Shown: piece after piece, positions 38,101 through 49,020 of the stretch
Position numbering within the stretch: position 1 is the first letter of the stretch
How the letters are laid out: every line of letters begins with the position of its first letter
DNA from: Hygrophila difformis
Taxonomy: Eukaryota; Streptophyta; Magnoliopsida; Lamiales; Acanthaceae
Length of the DNA stretch: 64,000 nucleotides
NCBI GenBank assembly: GCA_030278955.1
Contig: JAOANR010000004.1
Location: 56,383,120 to 56,447,119 of the forward strand
Reading direction: 5' to 3'
Notes under the pieces: generated by a model
Seen by the model: the letters and a program-made list of their open reading frames with translations, nothing else
What the model was told of the DNA's origin: nothing
Databases searched by the model: none
Translations under genes and position numbers: made by a program

Positions 38101-40357
38101 ATTTTGGGCATCAGCATTGGCCCCAATTATGGTCACTTGACTTTGTTTTAAGTATGTGCCTGCTGCAACCTCAATCTCCAGCTCAGTGACCTCTGGAAAT
38201 ATTGCATACACAGATACCCCCAGGAGAAGTTTAACTTTCATTGGAAATACACAAGCACATGGTGAACCAAATGGAGCTGAAGTCAGTGGCTCGAGGCAAG
38301 TTTGGCCACAACCTGTAAGATTCACTAATCAAATGTCTTTTTGATACAAAAGAAATAATCAAAAACCAGTCCTCAACAACCAAGAATAAGTTCATAAGAT
38401 AAACAGAAATCCAGTAAGTTTCCAGTCCATAAAAGGAGGCAATCAGTTGCAATAAATAACACAGAAAGCATCAAGCAATAGAAAGAGGAAAAACACCAAA
38501 CGTGTAGTAAAATTTGTATCAAACATGGTAATAAGTGATTATATTTGACTACTTAGGGATGCCATTTTTTCCACTCCGCACCTGTATGTAATGTTTAGAA
38601 AGAATTTGAACCAAATTATCATCACTGGTTAACATTGCAGACCTAAATGGGCGGAGGCAGAAAGAGACTGATTATTAGACGATTACCTGAAGTAGCTGAA
38701 GGAGAAGGTGAAACTGCATGAGTTTTAATTCTGTGGCCATGGTGGCGATGCCTACGCCAGGTTCCACCTGTTGGGTTAGAAGGTGGAACTGCAAAAGAAG
38801 TTCTGCATCAGGAAAATTCCTAATTCAAAGGGTTAAGAAAATGACAACAAATTCATGTTTGGATTACCTTGTGGTGCAAGAGACGGTGCTGGCGCAGCTG
38901 ATAAGTGATCAAAATGTTGTCTTTGGGAAGCAACAAACATATCAAATGAAACACTCATTGATTTAACAGTCACTGCAAACAGCATGAGGACATTGTCATA
39001 TAACACAAGAATAATCTAAAACTAAGCAAAAATACAGTGCCTGTATAGGAAAACGAAAAAACCTTTAATGGACTTTAAAACATCAATCAACATGTTCACA
39101 AAGATCTATGAAGACCTTTGCTTTGCTTTAAAAGAAAGAAAACAATACGGTGAAAGTGAGGAGAGATGCATGTGAACAACACATTCGACACACAAATATT
39201 GGATAATGTATAACATTATAGAGAATGCTCAAATGTAAATCGTTATAGGTGAGCTAATTAAAATAAAAATGGAAGTAGATTAGACACAAGGAAGTCCTGA
39301 AATATCATAAAGCTTCAATTCACAGTAATTTAGAAGGCATGTGTCAGGAGCCATTTATGAAGTTCTAATGTACAGAGTTTCACATTTTTGAAGCAGCTTT
39401 TTGTGGCAACTGGTAAACCCTATAATTGTCGTGTATCCATCTTCAACATGCTATTTTTGTTAAATTTGAACTGACAATGGAAATTCTGAAGAGCAGAAAA
39501 GGTTGGTTCCATGCGCAAGCAAAAATCACCATTATACCTCAATTATAGGCTAACAAGTCATCCGCATATGAGCCCTCCCAAATGATATTTAAATATTTTT
39601 TTAGCATACAATAGATCAACATGAGAAATTAAGTATATACCGATTGGGATTCCTCTATGTCAGACAATACATATATTAATCAATATTAGTATATGTCTTC
39701 GCTAGTGTGACAAAAGAAACAAAATAGAACAGTGAAAATAGATAGAGACAAAATAGAAATAATTTTCTATATTTTTAGCAATTCCACCGCCAGATTAGGC
39801 AACTTCCAGCTATTTGTCAACTTCTATAAAACCCTAACCGCACCACGGCGGCCACTGGTAGCTTTTCCGCCTTTGGGATTACTACAACTACAAATGACGT
39901 GCTCTTTTGTTAATTTTAGAGGGCATATCCCATAGACCCATACCGGGATTTCTCAGTGTGGAGCTTTTCACAATTGACTTCCGAAAAAGAAAGTCCGCTA
40001 CTTTTATGAACACTTCACAACCCTTGCACTGTTTCGGGACTATGATATTAAATTTATTTTCCCGACAAATATCACTCTAGAAGCATCTTCAAAGTTCAAA
40101 CAGAGTTTTAAAATGCAACTTCCAACTGAACTGAATAGTCACAAAGCATATTAATCATTCACTATACGAGCACAGATTTCCTGGAGTTAATCAGCTAGTG
40201 CTTCCTCTCAACATTACTCAAAAAACAATCAGAAACATACAGTCCCAGCAAAAAAATAAAAATAAAAATAAACAAAGAAAAAACGACTAGACATAAAGAA
40301 ATTACCAATATTGGAGTGGAGCAAGCCGAGCAGAGTAAGAAGAACGAAAACGAGCAT
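35108..40357 (-). CDS. ALE2: ALE2-like receptor serine/threonine kinase
   Basis: Transmembrane receptor kinase; the Arabidopsis family member ALE2 controls epidermal and cuticle differentiation. Exons (minus): 40306-40357, 38868-38972, 38687-38788, 37944-38312, 37592-37852, 36718-37107, 36057-36297, 35108-35822. They total 2235 nt, all phases close, giving 744 residues. Visible in order: a hydrophobic signal peptide ([13 protein letters not shown]); a Pro/Ser/His-rich linker; a Cys-containing ectodomain ([21 protein letters not shown]); a membrane span ([19 protein letters not shown]); a kinase with P-loop [17 protein letters not shown] lysine, HRDFKASN catalytic loop, DFG and a [12 protein letters not shown] activation segment; and a Ser-rich tail. 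An in-frame ATG upstream at 40450 would put residues before the signal peptide, so I chose 40357. The first intron is long (1.3 kb). Confidence 0.92.
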
Positions 40358-40720
40358 ATTGTCTCCAGAGCGGAATTCACAAACATTGTTCTCAAACCAA
40401 CACAACGACGTCGCCGAGCACACTCCAGAGCTGTCTAGGTTTCCGGCCAACCTCGCACCGCCGAAAAAGTGTATCCACTTCTCCCCAAAAATCCAGCCTT
40501 CGCATATTCAATTTTCACACAGCAAACCCAAATTGTCAAGTCAAACCTCACCGAACACCCAAACGACAAATTCTAGCTCAGAAACCGCAATGCAGGTTCC
40601 TCCGTCGTGCAACTTACAGATCCACGAACTGCGGCGAAGATCCACACCAAAAAATTATCTGAAGTGGAGTCTGGCGGAGTGAGATCTTGGCGGAGGAGGA
40701 GGAAAGCGAGGATCTTGAGA
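40358..40720 (-). promoter_or_regulatory. Probable 5' UTR of the ALE2-like gene
   Basis: C/T-rich on the transcribed strand (CTCTCTCCCTCTTTCC near 40727-40760), typical of plant leaders. The exact 5' end is not determinable here. Confidence 0.4.
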
Positions 40721-41169
40721 GCGAAAATGTAGAGAGAGGGAAAGAGGGAGAGAGTGTGGAAGAGGAGTAAGAGAGGGAGGAGGTAAAAGGAGGGGATGGG
40801 TGGGAGGGCTTTAATGGCGGTGGAGCCACCAGTCAGCATACTGTCTTGCGGGTAAAAGTGAAGTGTAACTGGACCACGCTCGGTATGGGGCGTGGTCTTC
40901 ACGGACCAATGGGAATTTAGCTGACTAATAATTTATTTTTTGGTGTTTTTCCCTTTTGGAAAGCCTCGATTGTCTTTTTTCACTTTATTTGTCTTTTCCC
41001 CTTATACAAATGCCATGTGTTCTCTTGTTTTTCCTTGCTAATTTATGCGTCTCCATTTGTAGCTTCTTCAATCTAATTATGGGTTAATTATATTTATGAC
41101 TGTTATAAAAATTGAGATAAATGGATAATTAAAGAAAAGGTGGAAATCCAGGGCAGAATTTGTTGTGCT
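40721..41169. other. Intergenic, probably the ALE2-like promoter
   Basis: No ORF of note and no clear TATA box. Confidence 0.4.
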
Positions 41170-41178
41170 TTCAATTTA
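41170..41178. repeat. MULE target-site duplication, left copy
   Basis: TTCAATTTA, identical to 53020-53028. Confidence 0.8.
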
Positions 41179-41250
41179 CGGCAAATGTGACTTTAATACC
41201 CCAACAAGAAAATACTTTCACTTCAGTACCCGCATACCATAATACTTCAG
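41179..41250 (+). repeat. MULE left terminal inverted repeat
   Basis: Begins CGGCAAATGTGACTTTAATA. It pairs with the reverse complement of 52948-53019, which begins GGGGTTTTGAGAGTTTAATA. The pairing has many mismatches but no gap in the first 52 bases. Confidence 0.75.
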
Positions 41251-41383
41251 GTTTGATACCTATCCCCGAATTTACCATTTCTTTATGAAAATAAAAAACG
41301 GAAATGACTAATATGCCCCCAATTGATATTTGTGCCAAGAAATAGAGGTAAGGTTAGTTTTGCCAATTTCACTTTAGCTGCAG

Positions 41384-42254
41384 GTGGCAGGCGGAAACAT
41401 CAGCTTTCAAAAAAAAAAATTTCAACCCATTAATGATGAAAGGAATCCAAACCCCCCATACCCCCCTCACTCGAGCTCACTCCATCTTCCCCACTACGCA
41501 GGCCGTTACTCGAGCGATTCCAACTCCCCACTACGCGGCGGTTGCGGAGACGACGAGGCCGGGGTATTGGGTAGGGTTGTGGGCAAGTTTTGCTTCCGTT
41601 ATTACGCTCGAAGGCTGGGGTTCTCCGTTTTCATTTGTGGTTCGAAGGGTTTCCTATTTCGGAGGTTGAAGAAGGGCAAAACCCGGCGATCAACGGGAAA
41701 TAGGTAAGGCAAATGGTGATCATGCCGAGTTCATCGTTCAATGGGTTATATTATTGTTGTTTTGGTTCGTTGCTTGGGCATTTTTTAGTGCGACGGTTTT
41801 GCTAATTTTTTCTCAGAATTTCTGTGGTTGTATGAGATTAAAGTTTGTAATGTTGCTCATTTATATATGAGATTGAAGTTTGTAATGTTGCTCTTAGTTT
41901 CGCTATTTCAGACACTGATTTTGGGGTTCTTTCCGAAAGAAATTATAAGTTAGGGGCGTAGGGTTTAGTGAAGTAGTCCATTATGCGGAATCGATTTTGC
42001 TATACCCGTGTAGAGCTTACGAACACTATTGATGAGCTGATCAGTACATTTTTGTGGTGGGTCGCGTATACAGCTTTGTCCCTATGAATAATACTATTGT
42101 ATGTTTGAGACTATACCAGTTGGCCCCGAAGTTGTTTGTTCCAAATTAAGTTGAAATCTGTGCGATGTTGGGCAGGTTTGTTTAGTAGTATTGTTTACTG
42201 ACGAGTCTGGTATTCAATATACTGAACATTAGTGTGAAATAATGTGCTTTGCAG
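41384..42254 (+). promoter_or_regulatory. Probable 5' UTR exon and leader intron of the MULE ULP1 gene
   Basis: A GGGAAATAG|GTAAGG donor-like site near 41702 and a GTGCTTTGCAG acceptor-like site ending at 42254 bracket an AT-rich stretch. The 41384-41707 ORF shows no known domain and is most likely leader. Confidence 0.4.
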
Positions 42255-42270
42255 CGTGACGAAAAGAAAA

Positions 42271-45200
42271 ATGCCTCCGAAAGGTAGTCGGAAAGTGAGT
42301 AAAAAAGAGGGAAGTAAAAAGGGAAGTAAACCGAGTAAAAAAGATGGAAGCAGCGAGGGAAGTGAGAAGGGAAGTGAACCGAAGGGTGAAGAATGTGGCG
42401 CGCAAATGTTTACGACTAGGTGCAGCGTTTCGGTATTGCAGGAGGCGATGAGCGAGGTGGAGGGCAGAATGACGGAAGCACAACTGAGTGCGATTAGGCG
42501 GACACCCTTTTACCATTATGCGAAGGTGGAAGGTGCTTATTCCAGCAGGACAAGGCTGCAGGCCCTTGTTGAAACTTTCAACGCGGAGAGGTTGGCATTC
42601 GTTTTGGGAAACGGGATTTCGCTGCCATTCAAATCATGGAAATTTTCAGTGGTGTTGGGCCTCCCACAAGGGGATATACGTGCACTCTGACTTTGAACCG
42701 GCCTCGAGGTTTAAGGAGAAGTATTTCGGTAAAAGATCGGGTAATTTGAGAAGGGCCGAGTTGCTGGAGCTGCTGGCGAATCTTGCGGGAACCGAACATG
42801 ATCTAGATTTTGCTCGGGCATTTGTCCTATCGGTGTTTGGTTGCATCCTCTTCCCAACGTCCTCATACGCACTCCCAGAATTTCTTGTCCACCACGTGGA
42901 CAACCTAAACCGACTAGAGGAGTATAGTTGGGGGAATGCGGCATATGATTTTGTTGTTGATCCAATGTGAAGACGCGTGGTGGAGAGTAAGGTCTATGTG
43001 GATGGGTGCACAGTGGGGGTCATGGTAAGTGTCAATACTTGACTGAACATTAAATACACCACTCTTGTACTGCTGATATACTTTGACATGTCTTTATTGA
43101 GAACCATTTCTATATTGATGGGTATACGTGTTTGCGCGCAGGGCTGGTTTTACGAAAGACTCCCGCATTTGGCCAGGCCACTTTCCGAGCCAATTATCCC
43201 GCGTTTCGTGAGATGGGCTGACAAACACGCTGGCTTGGATGACTGTATTACTGACCTGCAGACAATCAGGAAACATGATATCCGCGAATTCCACATGATG
43301 GAGAGGGAACGGAAATTTGTGACTCCGGTTGTGGCCACACCACAGGATGATGTAATGGAAGACGACGACAAACAGTTCGATAAACTACCTCATAAGAAAA
43401 AGCGTAAGAAGCGGTATGGCAAAAAGGTACATGGATACATTCTCATTGGTAGCCAACCGGAATACATTTGGTATCCGTATGAGCATTTTTTATGCCTTTT
43501 CTGAGATGCTATTGGTATTGATATATCGGTTATCTTATTGCTTGATGGTACACTGATGTATGAAGGGAGCAAGAGAGAGACCAATGAAAAGGAGAAGACA
43601 ACGCAAGAGGAGGTTGAGGTAAATTATTCGTATGATACGTTGGTGGAACTGTTTTGCATGTTTGTTTATCTCTGATTTTTTATTATCGAGTGCGTTATGG
43701 TAATGTGGTGTTGGAGTGTTGCCTCATTGCAATTTATAGGGGACAAAGAACATGTTGACCGAGGATGAGGACAATAATGAAGAGGTAAGCATTTACTGGC
43801 TTGGGTCTCATTTTTTCTGTGAGTACTAGATTAGTATTTCTAGTTCATTGAAGTTGTATAGGAGTAAGCATATTGTGGCATTGATTTTAGCAGGATATAT
43901 CTGTTGAATCTGCGCATGAGGAGGAGTTTAAGGACGAGGACACCGAGTCGGAGGACGAGGAGAGGGTTCAGATTGAGGATAGAACCGCCTCATCCTCCGA
44001 CGAAGAGTATAGAGTCCCGTACCCAGCGAGGGCCGCCGACAATTGGGATCCGAATGTTTATTGGTCTGAGTCAGGAATAGAATCAGGGGAGGCCGCGGAT
44101 GTTGGGCCAGAAGAGGAATCAACAAAAGGTGGCAAGCGAGGCAAAGGTACGGATGTTGAAACAACTGTTGGGCCATCTCATGAGGAGGTGGCAATTGCGG
44201 TCGAGGGAATGTTATACCTCTCGAACACTATACCGTCACACTATGATCCGCTTACAATTAATACGATGTGTACAGCTGTGCAAGGGAAAAAACGCAAACC
44301 GGATTCCGACAGCAGGTCTGAGGACACACGTGTGGTGCGACAGCGTACAGACCGACAGTCAGACTTGGGGGATCCGGAAGTTGAGCCTGTTGAAAAAATC
44401 TCAAAAACCATAAAGATGAGGCCTAAAGAGTTGGTGGGAAAGAAACAGCTGGTATGTCTCATCTCGGTAGTGTTGTATTCTGTAGGTTTGTTTGTGGTGT
44501 ACCAAAGCTTAACAGTTGTATCATGCAGGGTGTACGCGACAGGGAGCGTGAAATAAGGATGAAGTATGCGGGGCGAAGAGATTACAGGGGCAAGGATCTT
44601 CTATTAGAAGCAGAGAGAGAGGTGCTGGAGGAGTTCATCGACGACGTGGATGGGAGGTATGTTCATACTCTGTGGTATATTTCATGAAGGACTGTGGCAT
44701 TTTTCTTCCTTCTTTGTGGTATACTGACTGATAATTCCAATAGGGGCTTTGTATGGACCCAGGGCATATACGTCGTTTTACCTACAAGCATGTTATCTCT
44801 CCTTTTCGACCAGGCTGTATGCAATGATCTGGTGGGAAGCTACATTGCACTGATTTGTAGTGATCGTTTTAAGAGAGTCGATGGTATTCCCACTAGGGTT
44901 GGGTACATCAGTGCATATACAACGGTATGGTGTTTTGACTTGTTTGGTGGTCCCGTTTGGTGGATTATATAATGTTTTTAACAGCCAATAATTAGGTCAT
45001 GTCATTTGTACAGACACGCATCTTGGAAATGGAAACGGCTGTAACAAAAAAATCCATGCTGACGGAAGACGAGTATGAGGGATGTCTTCGGGATTTGTGG
45101 CAACCGGGGAAGGAGGAATTTGAAAAGCTGAAGGCGGATGCCGAGGCTGGAATGGACTACGTATTGCTCCCGGTCACATACAAATTCCACTGGTTTCTCA

Positions 45201-46796
45201 TTGTGTTTGACATGACACAGCACGAAGTCTTGATCTTCAATTCGTCGTGGTCGGCAAAATATGTGATGCCACAAGCGAGAGTGGTAAGTATAGTAATTTC
45301 AGGTCGTCGTGTGGTGTTACTTATGTTGTGCAGTTGTACTTTGTGGATAATTTTAGGTATTATGATGCTTAGAGAATGGTACTGGTTTTTTTCAGGCGAA
45401 TTTCATGCGGTGGTATATGATGAGGAGGGTAAACATTGAATTCAACGATCGCATTGTATCGCGAAAAACGTGCAGGCAGCAGGGGAGTGCAAGTTTGGAC
45501 TGCGGAGTCCATGTAATGTGGTGGGCCGAGGCCTTTGTGCGGGACACCAAGTCTTTCTGGGATACGGAGAAGGCAGCCAATATTAAAATTTATCGCGCAT
45601 ATGCGGCATTGAGGTTGGTGTTGGATGCGAGGCCCGTAGATGTAAGTAGAGAATATTTCATACATGACTAAGACTATCATATACTAATCATTTGCATAGT
45701 GGATACGTATTCTAAACTACGTGAATACTGGTATTGTGCAGCATGAAATACCAGACACTGGCGTAGTGGGTGAGGTGGAGCCTGTGATGCCGCACTCTGG
45801 ACAGAGCGAAATGGAGTCGTCTGAAATACCACAGACTGGGTTAACGGCCGATGAGACACCTGTATTGCCGCATAACCCGGATGTAGGGTCGGAGCCGCAA
45901 TCTGGACCTGTTGGGGGAGGAGCAGCCACATTCTGTACATGTGGGGGAGGAGACACCTGCAGCGTTGCCCCCCGGCCAGTTGGTGAAGGAAGCATCTGTA
46001 CACACGCAGACTGGCAAAGTATAATACCACTGTTCTGACGTCTAATACCTATATTGAAATTCAGTTCATACCAATCGTTTTAGTGTTTCTTACATGATAT
46101 TTATTAACTGTAGAATGGAGCAGTAGATGAGGACGTGCCATATGAAGAAGTTCGACCTACCCATCCGGATGACGAGGTAATTGATGCAGTTCCGCTACAA
46201 ATGCTTGACACAAGACACTTAGTTGTCATAGGACTGCAGGTGCCCGAAATTCATCGTGCCGCACGACATAAGCCCGCTCCTGCTTCCGTCGACCCCGCTC
46301 CGGCTGTCGTCGACCCCGCCCCTGCTGTCGTCGACCCCGCTTCTGCTGCCGGCGACCCCCCACCGGCTGCCGTTGACCCCCCTGCTGCCGCCTGGACCCT
46401 CCTGCTGCCGCCGTGGACACCCCTCTGGCTGCCGCCGTCGACCCCCCTCCTGCTGTCGTCGACCCCCCACCGGCTGCCGTTGACCCCCCTGCTGCCGCCG
46501 TGGACCCTCCTGCTGCCGCCGTCGACCCCCCTCTGGTTGCCGCCGTCGACCCCCCTCCTGCGGCCGTCGACCCCCCACCGGCTGCAGTTGACCCCCCTAC
46601 TGCCGCCGTGGACCCTCATCCTGCTGCCGCCGTCGACCCCCCTCCTGCTGCCGTGGACCCCCCACCGGCTGCCGTGGAGCCCTCACCTGCCGCCGTGGAC
46701 CCCCATCCGGCTTCCGTCGAGCCCTCACCTGCCGCAGTCGACCCCCCTCCTGCTGATCCCTCTGCTGAAACTGATGGCGGACCGGCTATACATTGA
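42271..46796 (+). pseudogene. MULE-borne ULP1-type (C48) cysteine protease gene, disrupted
   Basis: Multi-exon gene. Approximate exons: 42271-43024, 43142-43426, 43566-43618, 43739-43783, 43892-44451, 44529-44656, 44742-44922, 44996-45281, 45396-45640, 45741-46017, 46113-46796. A Lys/Ser-rich basic N terminus (MPPKGSRKVSKKEGSKKGSK) precedes a domain like those before plant transposon ULP proteases; acidic linkers follow. The protease core has KFHWFLIVFDM (catalytic His) and SLDCGVHVMWW (catalytic Cys). The usual Asp between them, expected in a Y/F-D-S context, is Asn here (IFNSSW). The C terminus is a long VDPPPAA repeat. Lesions: a frame change near 42675 (runs of G), an in-frame TGA at 42968-42970, and a one-base loss inside the repeat near 46396. 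ULP1 enzymes remove SUMO; the role in transposition is unknown. Some splice sites are uncertain. Confidence 0.75.
46265..46770 (+). repeat. Minisatellite encoding VDPPPAA-type repeats
   Basis: About 30 degenerate 15-21-bp units built from GTCGACCCCCCTCCTGCTGC and variants. They form the C-terminal tail of the ULP1 gene. All frames on both strands are open across much of it, so several overlapping ORFs here are artefacts of the repeat. A unit lacking one G near 46396 shifts the frame. Confidence 0.85.
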
Positions 46797-48158
46797 GGTT
46801 GGGTTTGTGAGAAGGAATGTTGGCGACTATCCGTATTTGTGACAAACTATTATGGTTATGTACTCTGACCAGTGTTGGTGACAAACTATTTTGGTGTTTC
46901 TGACGTTGGACATTAGTATTTAGTTGGCTTGTGCGTAGTAGAGCTACAAGCTGGTAATTTGCTGATTGGATGACGTGTTGTGTATGGATGGATCTAATGT
47001 TTTAATGTGAATGGTATGCATGACAGTTTTTTGGGCATATAATGCCTTTTTATTGCTACAACGTCCCGTAGAATGAATCAATGGATAAAAAGACCACACC
47101 ATAACTCGTCGCGTATTATAATCAAATGGTAGACAACATTTCTAGACCAATAGTAGACAAATTAAGGCACTTGAAGTCTTACAACTTATTGAACAACGCG
47201 TTCAAATGTCCAAACAAGTCATTGAGTGGTGTTAGTGGTGAGTAGAACATGTTGTTTATGGAACAAACAAGTCATTGTGTGGTGTTAGTGGTGAGTAGAA
47301 CATGTTGTTTATGGAACAACATTTCCAGAATCAATAGTAGACATACTACGGTAGTGGAGGTCTTAGAATGAACCGAATAATGCATTGATTGCCCAAAGAA
47401 CACATACAATGCATTGATTGGCCATATAACACATACTAGCATGATACTACGGTTGGGAAGATGCTCAGTACACACCTGGACATAGTATGGTGTAAATGGT
47501 AGGTGAACATGAGTATCAGACTTGCTGAATTATGACATAAGATACATGCACAGAATACTACTGACAAGAAATATTGATAAGAATCTCTGTAATTATATTC
47601 TGAAAAGGCAAAGGATTTTGTGTGCTATCTCCACTTTGTCCACTTCCCAAGTAAAAGTGTTGTCACCCACCATAACTCCCAACTTTTGTCAAGTAACATT
47701 TGTGAACTGGTTCAGTACACGCCAAGACAGGGTATGGTGTCGATGTTTGTTTGCATGAACAACAATACGGAAACCATCAAATACGAAAACAACAATACAA
47801 AAACCCTCCATGAATGGTACTTCGTTTCGACGTGTATGGTATTCATGTTCCTCATTATTCGTATAAATAGGTGTACACATTGGTATTCCGGTCTGATACA
47901 TGTCTGGCTAGTGATTTCCACACAAATAAAGGTCACACCCCTCAAGACAAAGTAAGTAAGAATCTCTGACACAAAAGCAACATCCTGCAGTCAAATATGC
48001 CAAATCTGCCGCACGCTTTTTTTTGTACTTAATTGACCAAGTAAATGACCCATCTTGTCATATCCCTCACACCCTCCCATGTATTATTTAGCCAATTCCC
48101 TCCCCATATCCACCCACACCTCCCAATATTTCTCTATTCACCCTAAATCTTTTGTGCA
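46797..48158. other. MULE spacer between the ULP1 and GRF-like genes
   Basis: A 45-bp-scale direct repeat (ACAAGTCATTG.GTGGTGTTAGTGG...) occurs near 47213-47258 and 47267-47312. A good TATA box (TATAAATAG) lies near 47865, about 295 bp before the GRF-like ATG. No other gene is supported. Confidence 0.5.
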
Positions 48159-48548
48159 ATGGAGACCAGCGGCTCGAGTTCGCAAAACATCGCGGGGAGA
48201 GTAGCGGCGGACCAACGCATGCTAGATACCATGGATTTATGATTTCCGCGTGGCGTACGGTGCGAATGCAGTCACAGGGCTGAGATTCGAGTAACCGATT
48301 CACCGCGTAACGGGAACGAGGGGAGGTTGTACTACTCTTGTCTGCGCCACGACCGACGGGTATTTGTTGGTTGGGTAACACCAATCTCGTGCCATTTCGT
48401 ACCTATTGTGCAACCACCAAATCCCACACAAGAAGACAACGGAGTCCGTAGGATTGCCGACCGAAGGAAGCTCACATTCAGGTCGAGGTGTGCCTTCAAC
48501 CACCGGCTCCCAAATGGAAGAAATGCGCTCGATGCACGCCCCCAATGA
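48159..48548 (+). pseudogene. GRF-like zinc-finger ORF inside the MULE
   Basis: Reading frame from ATG at 48159 to TGA at 48548, interrupted by one TGA at 48240-48242. It encodes a short Ser/Ala-rich start, then VRCECSHRAEIRV, then GRLYYSCLRHDRRVFVGWV. This is the pattern of a GRF zinc finger: CxC, then GR-x-aromatic-x-C, then F-x-x-W. The fourth zinc-ligand Cys usually found shortly before the final aromatic residues is missing, and a His two residues after Leu could substitute. GRF fingers bind single-stranded nucleic acid in other proteins. A TATA box lies upstream near 47865. Homology is inferred from motif spacing only. Confidence 0.55.
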
Positions 48549-49020
48549 AGGTGGGGGGTGGGGAATTGAATTGGACAATTTGTTTTTCCGTGATTCTACT
48601 TGCATGGCTTATTCATGTAATGTCCAAATGAAAGTGGAATTGTTGGCACAGTCATTCCGTATCATATTATAAACGCTCGAGAATCATGCACCCTAAGCTA
48701 ATCATGCACTGTAAGAATAGTACACCCTGAGCTACTTGTGTCGTATGCATAAAAAGGAACTGTGGTATAATATCATAATATAAAGTTCAATCGTTTATCG
48801 ATTACATGGTATCAGATATTGAAACCACCCTATCGAGGAGAGTTTCGAATACTGAAACCATATCAAAAAATTACACACTTTCAGTCATTTTTTTTGGCTG
48901 AGCCATGTGTACCAGTTTGGTATACCAAAAACATCAAAAGATGGCAAAAACTATACCACTACAGACATTAACAAAACACCAACCTGCACCAAAATGTTAT
49001 GTTCAACTGAAATACAGGGA
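48549..49020. other. MULE spacer between convergent genes
   Basis: AT-rich, no ORF. It probably contains the 3' UTRs of the convergent GRF-like and mudrA transcripts. Confidence 0.45.

Noticed and set aside
40311..40682. 123-codon plus-strand ORF upstream of the kinase gene
   Set aside because: It lies opposite the kinase first exon and leader and is Ser/Pro/Thr-rich without a domain; it is best explained as the complement of the C/T-rich leader.
46219..46796. Gly/Arg/Gln-rich minus-strand ORFs across the proline-coding minisatellite
   Set aside because: The repeat unit is short and C-rich, so all frames stay open; only the plus-strand frame continues a gene.
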